DNA of 38,463 bases from a virus: positions 1 through 38,463 of the IMG/VR virus record IMGVR_UViG_3300035703_000203; one strand, 5' to 3'. The translations under genes were made by a program, and so were the position numbers. Below are positions 1-8,590 of the stretch, in pieces. The notes under the pieces are model-generated. The model was given only the letters and a program-made list of their open reading frames with translations. It was not told the DNA's origin and searched no databases. Positions within the stretch are counted from its first letter, which is position 1; each line of letters begins with the position of its first letter.

Positions 1-126
1 CGACGCCTGCCTTGATCTTGACGCTGAACGCCTCGCTCTGGCGGCTATAGAGGCCCTTGCAGGACACATGCGGGAGCAAGGCTTCGTACACCCGTCCAAC
101 TGGCTGAGGAGCTTCCTGTGACCCGC
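1..126. repeat. Left copy of 126-bp direct terminal repeat
   Basis: These bases are identical to 38318-38443. The copies diverge at once afterwards: AGAAAGAGCA here, CTTCCCCGCC at the right end. The repeat covers the end of one gene and a GTGA overlap into the next. It may be a true terminal redundancy or an assembly overlap at a circular junction. A length of 126 is what a 127-mer graph would leave. Confidence 0.95.
2..121 (+). CDS. C-terminal fragment of small hypothetical protein (full copy at right end)
   Basis: The reading frame is open from the left edge and ends at TGA 119-121. It gives the same C-terminus, ending in NWLRSFL, as the complete 71-residue protein at 38223-38438. It is therefore the same gene cut by the window edge, not a second gene. 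Its stop overlaps the GTG start of the next gene (GTGA), which suggests coupling. No function is recognised. Confidence 0.7.
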   Translation, partial: DACLDLDAERLALAAIEALAGHMREQGFVHPSNWLRSFL

Positions 127-744
127 AGAAAGAGCAGAGTAGCTGACGCGCGCCGCTTGAAGCAGCTTCGAGAGTCCATTCTTGAAAGGGAGCAGGCTGA
201 GGCGGTCGATGTGGATCGCGGCATTCGCGAGACGATGCGGCTAGAGCAGGCGCGCGGCCATGAATTTGACGAGCCTGTCGCCAAGCGAGGAGACACGGGC
301 CGCAAGCCCTATCGCCGCAAGTCTGGTCTCGACTGGCTTCTCTTTAAGGGGCGGATTTCAGCGATTCAGATGGAGTCCGCGCTCCGCTATGGAGACGACT
401 GGCGATCCGCCAACGACATCACCGTGCGGTCCTGCCTGAACGATGTGCGCGGCGGCGGCGACGAAACGACCCCGCAACACATTCGGATGTTCGCGGGCAA
501 CAGGCTGGCGCGGGCCAGGATCGACGGCCTTTCCGAACACAAGACGCTGATCACTCTGTGCGACCGAGTTTGCGGGCTAGGGGAGCGCGTTCGAGACATC
601 GCGAACGGAGACGATGAAGTAACGGCAAGGTATGAAGCCGCACTTTGCATCGCACTAGACCTTTTGGCCGCGCATTATGGTATGGTGACTACATGCGAAA
701 CACGCGATTCCTCTACGTTATTGGCGACGGCGGGCCAGCCGTAA
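118..744 (+). CDS. DUF6456-like phage protein
   Basis: 208 residues starting at GTG 118, which overlaps the preceding TGA. The N-terminus is very basic (MTRRKSR...). The middle segment LDWLLFKGRIS and the C-terminal helical segment (LCDRVCGLGERVRD, then ALDLLAAHYG) resemble the alphaproteobacterial DUF6456 domain, which often accompanies helix-turn-helix proteins. Function is unknown; a DNA-associated regulatory role is only a guess. Its 3' end overlaps the next gene by about 50 bases. It is the last but one gene of the rightward early operon before the packaging region. An alternative 5' end of the same gene may start in the diverging right-end sequence (38435). Confidence 0.7.
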   Translation: MTRRKSRVADARRLKQLRESILEREQAEAVDVDRGIRETMRLEQARGHEFDEPVAKRGDTGRKPYRRKSGLDWLLFKGRISAIQMESALRYGDDWRSANDITVRSCLNDVRGGGDETTPQHIRMFAGNRLARARIDGLSEHKTLITLCDRVCGLGERVRDIANGDDEVTARYEAALCIALDLLAAHYGMVTTCETRDSSTLLATAGQP

Positions 745-1340
745 AGATTGGGGTTGCTGATCGTTTGGCGGTTAGGCTGTCAACCCTTCAGGTTGGCAAC
801 CCCAACGAGCTTGCAATCCTGTACGACAGGCGCGTGCTGTATAGGCTTGCGGCGTCCACAGAGTTAAAGGTTCACCAAAAGCTGAAAACAGCTCACCGTC
901 GCGGAGAGTGGTTTGAGGTGAGCGTCGAGACCGCTAAGGCGACCATCGACGAGGTTTATCAGCATCTCCTGGATACGATGCAGGCGCCCATCGAGCCTGA
1001 AGGGCTTTTGGACCTGTCGCGCAACTCTGACTACGACATCGACGCAGCGGCGCCTGAAGCGATCGCGTGGTTCCGCACCTTGATGAATGAGCCGACCGGC
1101 AAGGAGTTTGCAGCCAAGGTAATGCAAGGCATCCAGCGCACGGACGGCAAGGCCGCTGCTATGGCGTTTCAGTGGGAGATCGTCTCGCAAATGCCGGTCT
1201 CGCGCGTGCTGCATCTTCGCCCCGGCGACCTTCGCCAAGCCCATGCCGCTCTGGCCAAGGCCATCAACACGCTGTGCGATGTTTACCGGGCGCGGCGCGA
1301 GCAATCGCTGCTTGACAAAATCCGGGGAATTGCTGCATAG
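693..1340 (+). CDS. GIY-YIG-superfamily T5orf172/MUG113-like protein
   Basis: 215 residues from ATG 693; an upstream ATG at 645 is less likely because it lies deeper in the previous gene. The N-terminal ~80 residues read FLYVIGDGGPAVKIG, followed by R-x-x-x-L-Q-x-G-NP and, about 35 residues later, a GEWFEV motif. This is the T5orf172/MUG113 arrangement within the GIY-YIG nuclease superfamily. The C-terminal ~130 residues are mostly helical and unrecognised. By family knowledge it could be a small nuclease or DNA-binding protein. The first Y and the G are visible (YVIG...VKIG). Catalytic competence cannot be judged. It is the last gene before the packaging module. Confidence 0.75.
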   Translation: MRNTRFLYVIGDGGPAVKIGVADRLAVRLSTLQVGNPNELAILYDRRVLYRLAASTELKVHQKLKTAHRRGEWFEVSVETAKATIDEVYQHLLDTMQAPIEPEGLLDLSRNSDYDIDAAAPEAIAWFRTLMNEPTGKEFAAKVMQGIQRTDGKAAAMAFQWEIVSQMPVSRVLHLRPGDLRQAHAALAKAINTLCDVYRARREQSLLDKIRGIAA

Positions 1341-1686
1341 AAATACCAACCTCCGGTCTTGCGCCTGTAGCGCAGCCCCTGAACCAATTCCCGTCTGCGC
1401 CTATCGCTTGGATGCGTTCTAGACCCCGCGCTAAGATGATGCGTTTCTGCTGGCGACAATGCCAGCGGCGGCCCGGCGACCAATAAGCGCCGGGATCACC
1501 CGACCAGCGCCAACGCGCACCCCCATCGCCCGACCCAGTACCGATCATCAACACCACGCACCTGCACCCTGGCGGTCAGCGGCGGGCGACACCCCATCAT
1601 CCCACCTGTGTTCTGCGCTGCGGCAACGGCCAGCTTGGGAAGGCACGACCCCGCCTAAGGGCGCCACACCAACACATGAGGCCGTG
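1341..1686. other. Non-coding gap before terminase with two hairpins
   Basis: No convincing gene on either strand over 346 bases. Two adjacent inverted repeats stand out. CTGGC (1450-1454) pairs with GCCAG (1461-1465) over a 6-nt loop. CCCGGCG (1472-1478) pairs with CGCCGGG (1488-1494) over a 9-nt loop. No T-run follows, so these are not classical intrinsic terminators. The position just upstream of the small terminase gene suits a late promoter or a packaging (pac/cos) site. That reading is inference. Confidence 0.5.
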
Positions 1687-2148
1687 ATGCCAGCAGGCAG
1701 GCCGACCAAGTACGATCCGGCGTTCGCCACCCAAGCTGAAAAGCTGGCCAAGCTCGGCGCAACCGATATGGAACTGGCCGACTTCTTCGAGGTCGATACC
1801 AGGACCATCTATCGCTGGAAGCACGACCACCCTGCATTTTGTCAGGCCCTAAAAGGCGGGAAGGACGAAGCTGACGAGCGGGTCGAGCGCAGCCTGTACC
1901 AAAAGGCCATCGGCTACGAACAGGACGAGGTCAAAATCTTCATGCCTGCCGGAGCGGAGAAACCGGTTTACGCCCCTTTCCGCGCCAAGGTCGCGCCGGA
2001 CACAACAGCGGCGATCTTTTGGCTGAAGAACCGACGCTCGCAGGAATGGCGGGACAAAGTTCAACAGGAACACACCGGAGCCGATGGCGCGGCGCTTCCC
2101 GCCGTGACGATCTTCCAGCTTCCCGACAATGGCCGAGGAACAAGCTAG
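1687..2148 (+). CDS. terS: Terminase small subunit
   Basis: 153 residues. ATG 1687 is preferred over the in-frame ATG at 1459 because the protein then begins MPAGRPTKYDP, the usual opening of this family, and a TGAGG ribosome site lies about 6 bases upstream. Residues ~15-60 form a homeodomain-like helix-turn-helix (LGATDMELADFF...TIYRWK) expected to recognise the packaging site. A central YQKAIGYEQDE segment and a C-terminal FWLKNRR segment are typical of small terminases, which form a ring that recruits the large subunit. The 3' end overlaps the large subunit gene by 20 bases. Confidence 0.85.
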   Translation: MPAGRPTKYDPAFATQAEKLAKLGATDMELADFFEVDTRTIYRWKHDHPAFCQALKGGKDEADERVERSLYQKAIGYEQDEVKIFMPAGAEKPVYAPFRAKVAPDTTAAIFWLKNRRSQEWRDKVQQEHTGADGAALPAVTIFQLPDNGRGTS

Positions 2149-3538
2149 GGTCATCCGCCCGCAGGAAGGGCCTCAGACAACCTTCCTCGCCAGTTCGGCG
2201 GACATAGCGATCTACGGCGGCGCGGCTGGCGGCGGGAAAACCTGGGCCTTGCTCATGGAGCCTGTTCGCCACATCGGCGTAAGCGGGTTCGGCGCGGTGT
2301 TCTTCCGCAGGACCACGACGCAGGTTCGCAATGAGGGCGGCTTGTGGGATGAGAGCGCCAATGTTTACCCGCTGCTTGGCGCGTCGCCTCGTGAGCATTT
2401 GTTGGACTGGAAATTCCCGTCCGGCGCGTCGGTTACCTTCGCCCATCTGGAGCATGACAAGACGGTCCTGAATTGGCAGGGCTCGCAAATCCCGCTGATC
2501 TGCTTCGATGAGCTGACCCACTTCAGCCCGTCGCAGTTCTGGTACATGGTCAGCCGGAACCGCTCGATGTGCGGCGTCCGGCCCTACATTCGGGCGACCT
2601 GCAACCCCGACGCGGATAGCTGGGTCGCCGGGTTCATCGCGTGGTGGATTGACCAGAACACGGGAACGGCCATTCCAGAGCGCGCGGGCGTGCTGCGTTG
2701 GTTTGTTCGCATTAACGACGAGCTGATCTGGGCCGACGATCCAAGCGAGCTTGCGGAGTATCGAGACCCGACCGGCAACAGCATCCCGCCCAAGTCGGTG
2801 ACGTTCATTCCGGCCAAGCTATCCGACAACGCGGCTCTAATGGCTGCCGACCCCGGATACCTGGCCAACCTGATGTCTCTCCCCACTGTAGAGCGGGAGC
2901 GGCTGCTGGGTGGCAACTGGAAGGTCAAGAACACTCAGGCGTTGGTGTTCTCCAACTGGTCGGTGCGCGAGTTTGAGACCCCGGAGGACTCGGTTCTGAG
3001 GTTCGGCGCCGACTGGGGCTTTGCCAACGACCCGACCGCGCTTGTTCGAGGATTTATCACGGGCCGGACGCTGTTTATCGACTACGAGGCGTCGGGCGTC
3101 GGTATCGAGGTTGATGAGACACCGGCTCTGTTCGACACGGTGCCGGGCTCGCGTAAGTGGACCATCCGCGCTGACAGCAGCAGGCCCGAAACGGTCAGCT
3201 ACATGCAGCGCCAAGGGTTCAAGATCGTTCCGGCGGTCAAAGGACCGGGTTCGGTTGAGGACGGGCTGGCCTTTCTCAAGTCATACGAGATCGTCGTCCA
3301 CCCGCGCTGCAAGCGAGCCGCGCAAGAGCTGGGCTCCTACTCCTACAAGATTGACCCCCAGACCGGCGAAATCCTGCCGATCCTTGAAGACAAAGACAAT
3401 CACGTCATCGACGCCCTGCGCTACGCCTGCGAGGGCCTTCGCCGGGCTCCCAAGCTCACCCCCGCCACACCCAGCCGCAACCCGCCCGATCTCTGGGGGC
3501 GGCCTAAACAGGAGACGAGCAGTTGGAAGGTGGCCTGA
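2129..3538 (+). CDS. terL: Terminase large subunit (ATPase-nuclease)
   Basis: 469 residues, normal length. This motor cuts the concatemer and pumps DNA into the prohead through the portal. Walker A is GGAAGGGKT (residues 30-38). Walker B is PLICFDE (122-128), with the catalytic Glu at 128. The C-terminal RNase H-like nuclease has the expected acidic residues in FGADWGF (Asp295), RADSSRPE (Asp349) and DNHVIDALRYA (Asp428). It starts 20 bases inside terS and its end overlaps the TTG start of the portal gene, so the packaging genes are translationally linked. Confidence 0.97.
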   Translation: MAEEQARVIRPQEGPQTTFLASSADIAIYGGAAGGGKTWALLMEPVRHIGVSGFGAVFFRRTTTQVRNEGGLWDESANVYPLLGASPREHLLDWKFPSGASVTFAHLEHDKTVLNWQGSQIPLICFDELTHFSPSQFWYMVSRNRSMCGVRPYIRATCNPDADSWVAGFIAWWIDQNTGTAIPERAGVLRWFVRINDELIWADDPSELAEYRDPTGNSIPPKSVTFIPAKLSDNAALMAADPGYLANLMSLPTVERERLLGGNWKVKNTQALVFSNWSVREFETPEDSVLRFGADWGFANDPTALVRGFITGRTLFIDYEASGVGIEVDETPALFDTVPGSRKWTIRADSSRPETVSYMQRQGFKIVPAVKGPGSVEDGLAFLKSYEIVVHPRCKRAAQELGSYSYKIDPQTGEILPILEDKDNHVIDALRYACEGLRRAPKLTPATPSRNPPDLWGRPKQETSSWKVA

Positions 3539-5346
3539 ACAATTACGAAGGGGAGGGGTACAAGCCGAACCTTCCGTCCCTTCGGAAGATGTTCGAGGAG
3601 GCTTCCGACCTCACCAGGACCGCGCGTCTGGAAAGCCGCAAGGACGGCGACTACTACCACGGCTACCAGTGGACCAAGGAGGAGCGCGACGCCCTCCAGC
3701 GCCGCAAGCAGCCTGACAGCGTGTTCAACCGCATCCGCCCGGCGGTCAACGGAACGCTTGGCGTGCTTCAGCAGGGCGCGACCGATCCGAGGGCCTATCC
3801 CCGCAATCCGGGCGACGAAGACGCCGCCGACGTGGCCAGCAAGGTGCTTCGCTACGTCGCCGACGACAACCAGTTCGACAACCTCAAGATCAGGGTGGCG
3901 CGTGACTACCTGATCGGCGGGACCGGCGCGGCCATCGTTGAAGTTGACGGCGACATGAAGGTGAAAATCACCGACATCAACGCCGAGGAGTTCTTCGCCG
4001 ATCCCCGCTCGCGCCGTGAGGACTTTGCCGACGCGCGGTATCTGGGGATTGCCAAGTGGCAATACGCCGATGACGTGGCGGCGACCTACCCGGAAGCCAA
4101 GAAGGGCATTGAAGACGCTCTTGAGGGGGCTATCGGGTACGTTGACGACACGTTCCAGGATCGCCCGACCGACGCCAGCAACACGGTTGCATGGACCGAC
4201 CGCAAGAAGCGCCGGGTTATGGTGGTGGAAATCTACCATCGCGAGGGCGACCGCTGGTATCGGTGCGTGTTCCATTCGGGCGGCGTGCTGGAGGCTGGAG
4301 AAAGCGCCTACCTGAACGAGAAGGGCGTTCCGTCCTGCCCTATCGAGGCGCAATCGTGCTTCGTGGACCGGGAGAACAATCGTTACGGCATCGTGCGCGA
4401 CATGCGCGGGCCGCAAGACGAGATCAACAAGCGCCGCTCCAAGCTGCTGCATCTGTTGAACGCCTCGCAGATTCAGGCGGTGGACCCGTCTGCCGTCGAG
4501 GTGGACAGCAACACCGCGAGGGCGGAGGCGGCCAATCCTGACGGCGTGATCCCGTTCGGCTGGCAGAAGGTGCCGACGTCGGACGTTGCGGCGGGTCAGG
4601 CTCAGCTTCTCGCCGAGGCCAAGGCGGAAATCGAGAGGATGGGGCCGAACCCCGCCATTCTCGGGCGCCAAGGTGAAAGCAGTTCAGGCCGTGCGCAGCT
4701 TGTGCGTCAACAGGCCGGATTGACTGAACAGGCCGTGATCTACGCCGGGGTCGAGGCTTGGGAGCTTCGCATCTACCGGCAAATCTGGGCGCGGGTTCGC
4801 CAGTTCTGGACCGCCCCGATGTTCATTCGCGTGACTGACGACGAGGGCGCGCCGGAGTTCATCGGCGTGAATCAGCCGCAGCAGGAAGTCGATGAGATGG
4901 GTTTCCCCGTCATGTCGATGCAGAACCAGCTTGGCCAGATGGACGTGGACATCATGCTGGATAGCGTGCCGGATACGGCCAACGTCCAGCAAGAGCAGTT
5001 CGAGACGCTGGTGGAACTGGCCCGCATGTATGGCCCGCAGGAAGTGCCGTTCGAGGACTTGCTGTTGCTTTCAGCCATGCCGGGCAAGCGCGACGTCATG
5101 GAAAAGCGCAAGGCTCGCACTGAGCAGGCCGGGCAGGCTCAACAGCAGATGCAGCAGCGTCAGGCGGAGATCGCCGAGGCCGGGGCCATCGCGCAAATCG
5201 AGAACGTACAGGCCGACACGGCGCTCAAGAGCGCCACGGCTGAAACCAAGGTGTTCGACAGCCATGTGAAGGCTACCCAAGCCGTCATGTCTTCGATGCA
5301 GCCCGTCGCCGGGGCACTACCGGGCGTTCCGCAGGGCCTAGCGTAA
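3523..5346 (+). CDS. P22-like portal protein
   Basis: 607 residues. The start is TTG at 3523, supported by AGGAGA about 7 bases upstream. The N-terminal half (YYHGYQWTKEERDALQRRKQ, FNRIRPAVNGTLGVLQ) and the middle (GIVRDMRGPQDEINKRRSK) match P22-type portals, which form the dodecameric vertex ring for packaging and neck attachment. The C-terminal ~100 residues are rich in Gln, Ala and Glu and probably form the helical barrel/crown (QAQQQMQQRQAEIAEA). It lies between terminase and scaffold, as in P22-like phages. Confidence 0.93.
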   Translation: MEGGLNNYEGEGYKPNLPSLRKMFEEASDLTRTARLESRKDGDYYHGYQWTKEERDALQRRKQPDSVFNRIRPAVNGTLGVLQQGATDPRAYPRNPGDEDAADVASKVLRYVADDNQFDNLKIRVARDYLIGGTGAAIVEVDGDMKVKITDINAEEFFADPRSRREDFADARYLGIAKWQYADDVAATYPEAKKGIEDALEGAIGYVDDTFQDRPTDASNTVAWTDRKKRRVMVVEIYHREGDRWYRCVFHSGGVLEAGESAYLNEKGVPSCPIEAQSCFVDRENNRYGIVRDMRGPQDEINKRRSKLLHLLNASQIQAVDPSAVEVDSNTARAEAANPDGVIPFGWQKVPTSDVAAGQAQLLAEAKAEIERMGPNPAILGRQGESSSGRAQLVRQQAGLTEQAVIYAGVEAWELRIYRQIWARVRQFWTAPMFIRVTDDEGAPEFIGVNQPQQEVDEMGFPVMSMQNQLGQMDVDIMLDSVPDTANVQQEQFETLVELARMYGPQEVPFEDLLLLSAMPGKRDVMEKRKARTEQAGQAQQQMQQRQAEIAEAGAIAQIENVQADTALKSATAETKVFDSHVKATQAVMSSMQPVAGALPGVPQGLA

Positions 5347-5410
5347 AGGCCAGCCGCCGCCGGGCAACGGGCGATATCGGGACGCCACCGACAAGGGCGC
5401 TAGGGTAATC

Positions 5411-6124
5411 ATGGACAATCTGGACTTTCTGGACTCGGCTCCTGCCGAGGAAATCGTCACGCCTGCCGAGCCGGTCGAAACCCCGCCCGAACAGCAGGAA
5501 GCCGCTCCCGACCCGGTTGAACAGCCGGAAGCCGGGCCGATCCGTGACGAGCAGGGCCGCTTCGCCCCCAAGCAGACGCAGGTTCCGCTTTCGGCTCTTG
5601 AGCAGGAGCGGGCGCGGCGTCATGCGGCGGAGGAGCAGCTTCGCCAGTACAGCGCGCAGCGTGAAGTCCCTGACGTCTTCACTGACCCGGAAGCCTTCGC
5701 CGCATTCCAGCAAGAGCAGGCCGCGAATATCGCGCTGACTGTCAAGCTGGACATCAGCGAGGACATGGCCCGCTCCAAGCACGGCGAAGACGTCGTGGAC
5801 CAGGCGCGGGATTGGGCTCTGGCCAAGTACGCCACGAACCCGGCCTTCCGGCAGGAAGTCTTGAGCCATCGAAACCCCTACGAGTACGTCGTCAGCGCCT
5901 TCAAGCGCGAGCAACTGTTCGCCGAAGTGACGCCTGAAGACCTCGAACAATTCCGAGCGTGGAAGGCCAGGGCCAACCCGCTGAACCAGCAACCGGCGCA
6001 AGCCACCCCCCAACCCGTCGCCCCGCCGCGCTCCATCGCATCGGTCCCCAACGCCGGAGGCACAAAGCCCGGCGCTGAACCGACCTACGACGGCGCGGCG
6101 TTCGACGCTGTTTTCAGGAACTAA
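5411..6124 (+). CDS. Putative scaffolding protein
   Basis: 237 residues. The first ~45 residues are acidic and proline-rich, followed by IRDEQGRFAPK and a predicted helical coiled segment (LEQERARRHAAEEQLRQ). The middle has FTDPEAFAAFQQEQ, and the tail is disordered and rich in Pro, Gln and Ala. This composition, and the position between portal and coat protein, fit a capsid scaffold that is expelled or degraded during maturation. The assignment rests on context and composition rather than a diagnostic motif. The stop lies 3 bases before the coat protein ATG. Confidence 0.75.
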   Translation: MDNLDFLDSAPAEEIVTPAEPVETPPEQQEAAPDPVEQPEAGPIRDEQGRFAPKQTQVPLSALEQERARRHAAEEQLRQYSAQREVPDVFTDPEAFAAFQQEQAANIALTVKLDISEDMARSKHGEDVVDQARDWALAKYATNPAFRQEVLSHRNPYEYVVSAFKREQLFAEVTPEDLEQFRAWKARANPLNQQPAQATPQPVAPPRSIASVPNAGGTKPGAEPTYDGAAFDAVFRN

Positions 6125-6127
6125 CCA

Positions 6128-7228
6128 ATGTCTGAAGTGACGCTCGCCAGCGCCTCGGAAAAGGCCGTCTGGCTCAAGAACTACTTCGCCGAGTACGTCC
6201 GTGAATCCGGCTTCAAGCCGTACATGGGCCGCTCCTCGTCCTCGATCATCATCGCCAAGTACGAGCTGCAAAGCGAGTCCGGCAAGACGATCAACATCCC
6301 GCTCATCCTGCGCCTGACCGGCAACGGCGTGACCGGCTCGGCTGTCCTCGATGGGGCCGAAGAAGACCTGGGCAACTACAACTGCGCCCTGTCGGTTGAC
6401 TGGCGCCGCAACGCCGTCCGCGTCCCGAAAAGCACGTCCTACAAGACCGAGATCGACCTGTTCGGCGCGGCCAAGGACATGCTGAAGCAGTGGGAAGCGG
6501 AGAAGCTGCGCGACGACATCATCAAGGCCATGCTGTCGGTCGTCACCACCGGCGACACCACGGTCAACCTTGGTGACAGCACGGTCGCCAACCGCAACGC
6601 CTACAACGCTGCCAACGCTGACCGTCTGCTGTTCGGGAAGCTGAAGTCCAACTACTCGGCGACCTGGGCCACCGCTGTCGGCAACCTCGACACCACCGAC
6701 GACAAGTGCAACGTCGCGGCCATGTCGCTGATGAAGCGCATTGCCAAGTCGGCGGACCCGCACATCCGTCCGTTCCGCTCCGAAGATGGCCGCGAATACT
6801 TCGTGGCCTTCCACGGCGGTCGCACCTTCCGCGACCTGAAGGCGGACAGCACCATGACGCAGGCCAACCGTGAGGCCCGCGCCCGTGACGTCGGCGCCAA
6901 CCCGATCTTCCAGGATGGCGACCTGATCTACGACGGCATCATTCACCGGGAAATCCCGGAGATCGATGACATCGCGTCTTCGGGCACCTACGACATGGAC
7001 GGCATCGGCGCTGGTCCGTCCGACGTGCGCCCGGTGTTCCTGTGCGGTCAACAGGCCGTCGGCATCGCGTGGGGGCAGGAGCCGATGATGAAGACGGACC
7101 TGACGAAGGACTACTCCTTCCGCCCGGGCGTCGCCATCGAGGAACTGCTGACCGTCAAGAAGCTGGCCTACAATGGCAAGCAACACGGCATGGTCACGGG
7201 CTTCTTCTGCGCTGCCGCCGACAGCTAA
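6128..7228 (+). CDS. Major capsid protein, N4-gp56 family
   Basis: 366 residues. Segments such as VWLKNYFAEYVRESGFKPYMG, IPLILRLTGNGVTGSAVLDG and AEEDLGNYNCALSVDWRRNAV match the N4-gp56 (DUF4043) coat family, which has an HK97-like fold and forms the icosahedral shell. AGGAA lies about 7 bases before the ATG. The codon use is strongly biased to GC-ending codons, as expected for a highly expressed gene. A strong intrinsic terminator follows, so this gene can be expressed above its downstream neighbours. Confidence 0.93.
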   Translation: MSEVTLASASEKAVWLKNYFAEYVRESGFKPYMGRSSSSIIIAKYELQSESGKTINIPLILRLTGNGVTGSAVLDGAEEDLGNYNCALSVDWRRNAVRVPKSTSYKTEIDLFGAAKDMLKQWEAEKLRDDIIKAMLSVVTTGDTTVNLGDSTVANRNAYNAANADRLLFGKLKSNYSATWATAVGNLDTTDDKCNVAAMSLMKRIAKSADPHIRPFRSEDGREYFVAFHGGRTFRDLKADSTMTQANREARARDVGANPIFQDGDLIYDGIIHREIPEIDDIASSGTYDMDGIGAGPSDVRPVFLCGQQAVGIAWGQEPMMKTDLTKDYSFRPGVAIEELLTVKKLAYNGKQHGMVTGFFCAAADS

Positions 7229-7238
7229 CCCCAGCATT

Positions 7239-7270
7239 GGGGCTGGCTGACGCTGGCCCCTTTCTTTTCT
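7239..7270 (+). terminator. Intrinsic terminator after coat protein gene
   Basis: A nine-pair stem (7239-7247 with 7252-7260, two G-U pairs) with a TGAC tetraloop is followed by TTTCTTTTCT. It lies 10 bases after the coat protein stop and before the next gene. It would partly separate coat protein messages from the neck and tail genes. Confidence 0.8.
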
Positions 7271-7284
7271 GAAAGGGCCTTTCA

Positions 7285-7740
7285 ATGGCTACTCTGACTT
7301 CCACGCGCGCGGCTGCGGGTTTCCCGGCCACGCTCTTTGCCGGGGCTGGCGTTCTCAACGTCGCTTACGGTTCCTATGATCTGTCGGCTGAACCGGCGGC
7401 GGCTTCGGACCTCGCGATCTGCAAGGTTCCGGCTGGCGCTGTCATCCTGGGCGGCTGGATTCGCACCGAAGACCTCGACAGCGACGCTTCCGAGACCATC
7501 GACATCGACGTCGGCACGGTCGCGGACCCGGATGCGTTCGGCAACTTCGGCGTTCAGACCGGCGACGCGGTGACGGGCTACCTTCCCGAAGGTGGCGTGC
7601 TTCTCCCGCTTCACGGCACGCTCAAGGACGGCCCGGTGACGACTACGGCGGACACCGACATCATCGTCACCTTCGTTGATGATCCGGCCACCTTCGCCGC
7701 CGGAACCGTTACCGTCGTCGTCTTCTACACGGCGGCCTAG
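7285..7740 (+). CDS. Putative capsid decoration / structural protein
   Basis: 151 residues, almost free of Lys and Arg after the first 15. It is rich in beta-type alternation of Val, Ile, Thr and Asp (ETIDIDVGTVADPDAFGNFG and TGYLPEGGVLLPLHG). Such small beta-rich proteins directly after the coat gene often decorate or cement the shell. The role is inferred from position and composition. A ribosome site AAAGGG lies within the small palindrome GAAAG-GGC-CTTTC just before the start, which could tune its translation. Confidence 0.6.
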   Translation: MATLTSTRAAAGFPATLFAGAGVLNVAYGSYDLSAEPAAASDLAICKVPAGAVILGGWIRTEDLDSDASETIDIDVGTVADPDAFGNFGVQTGDAVTGYLPEGGVLLPLHGTLKDGPVTTTADTDIIVTFVDDPATFAAGTVTVVVFYTAA

Positions 7741-7743
7741 GTC

Positions 7744-8010
7744 ATGAGGGTCCGGTTCATCGGCTCTGGGGAGCCCGACGAGAACGAAGTCTGTGAAGTC
7801 TTCGGGATGACCTTTCCCCTTGGGGAGTGGGTCGAGGTTGATAACGCCAAGCTCGCGGCCAACCCCGCGTTTGAGGTGGATATCGACGGGGACGATGAGC
7901 CGGACCTGAATGCTGACGAACTGAAGGCCGAGCTGGACCGGCGCGGGGTGAAGTATCACCACAAGGCCGGTCCCGCGAAGCTGAAGGCGCTCCTCGATGG
8001 CGACCTGTAG
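7744..8010 (+). CDS. Small structural-region protein with HeH/LEM-like tail
   Basis: 88 residues. An N-terminal beta-like segment ends in an acidic linker (DIDGDDEPDLNAD). Residues ~58-86 (ELKAELDRRGVKYHHK, then KLKALL) fit the two-helix HeH/LEM (SAP-like) fold seen in small phage head-tail region proteins. The function is not established; it could contact DNA or the head-tail joint. The 3' end overlaps the adaptor gene by 14 bases. Confidence 0.65.
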   Translation: MRVRFIGSGEPDENEVCEVFGMTFPLGEWVEVDNAKLAANPAFEVDIDGDDEPDLNADELKAELDRRGVKYHHKAGPAKLKALLDGDL

Positions 8011-8581
8011 GGACATCATCAAGGCCGCGTTCAAGCGCGCCAGGATTTCCGGCGATCTTGACGAGGTTCGCCCGCGCGAGATGGATCGCGGGCTTCAGGT
8101 TCTCCGGGACGTCTACATGGGCCTGATCGGCTCCGGCGCGTTTGGCCGCTTCAATGATGTGATCGTGACGGCGGACTATGACGCCAAGGAGCAGGATCGC
8201 ATCCTGGTCAACACCGAAGACGCGGTTTCGATTACCTATCCGCAGACGGTCGAGGATGACAGCGCCGAGGGCGGTCAAAGGCCGCCTCTGGACGGTGCGG
8301 TCATCATGACCACGGACGTCTATGCGACCGATATTGTCGCGCACGTCTATGACGCGGCCTATGCGGCGTGGACGCCTGTTGAGGGCCTTGCCCTTGACGA
8401 CTTCGCCCCGCTGTCCCGGCGCTACCGGGCGGGTCTGGAAGCCCGTCTGGCGGTGCGTCTGGCAGACGAACACGGCGTAGCCATCACTCCGGAACTTCGC
8501 AGGCAGGAAGCCCAAGGCATCCTTGCCCTTGTCAGCCGCTACGACGCGCCCCGGCGCGATATGGAAGCCACCTTCTACTAG
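7997..8581 (+). CDS. P22 gp4-like head-to-tail adaptor
   Basis: 194 residues. The N-terminal helices (CRDIIKAAFKRARI, EMDRGLQVLRDVYMGL) and the C-terminal LEARLAVRLADEHG plus ALVSRYDAPRRDME resemble P22 tail accessory factor gp4 relatives. These bind under the portal and extend the DNA channel. It starts inside the previous gene and is followed 9 bases later by a second adaptor-like gene. Confidence 0.75.
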   Translation: MATCRDIIKAAFKRARISGDLDEVRPREMDRGLQVLRDVYMGLIGSGAFGRFNDVIVTADYDAKEQDRILVNTEDAVSITYPQTVEDDSAEGGQRPPLDGAVIMTTDVYATDIVAHVYDAAYAAWTPVEGLALDDFAPLSRRYRAGLEARLAVRLADEHGVAITPELRRQEAQGILALVSRYDAPRRDMEATFY

Positions 8582-8590
8582 GAGACCGCT

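Noticed and set aside
1362-1440. Possible tRNA in the pre-terminase gap
   Set aside because: A tRNA-like phrase (CTAGACCCCGCG) is present, but no cloverleaf with acceptor, anticodon and T arms can be built.
3421-4671. A 416-codon minus-strand frame opposite the portal
   Set aside because: Antisense shadow of the portal gene with no independent start site or motif.
5285-7285. A 666-codon open frame on the minus strand across scaffold and coat genes
   Set aside because: It is antisense to well-supported capsid genes. Strong G/C third-position bias on the plus strand leaves the complementary frame open. The product is Arg/Val/Gly-rich with no recognisable domain.
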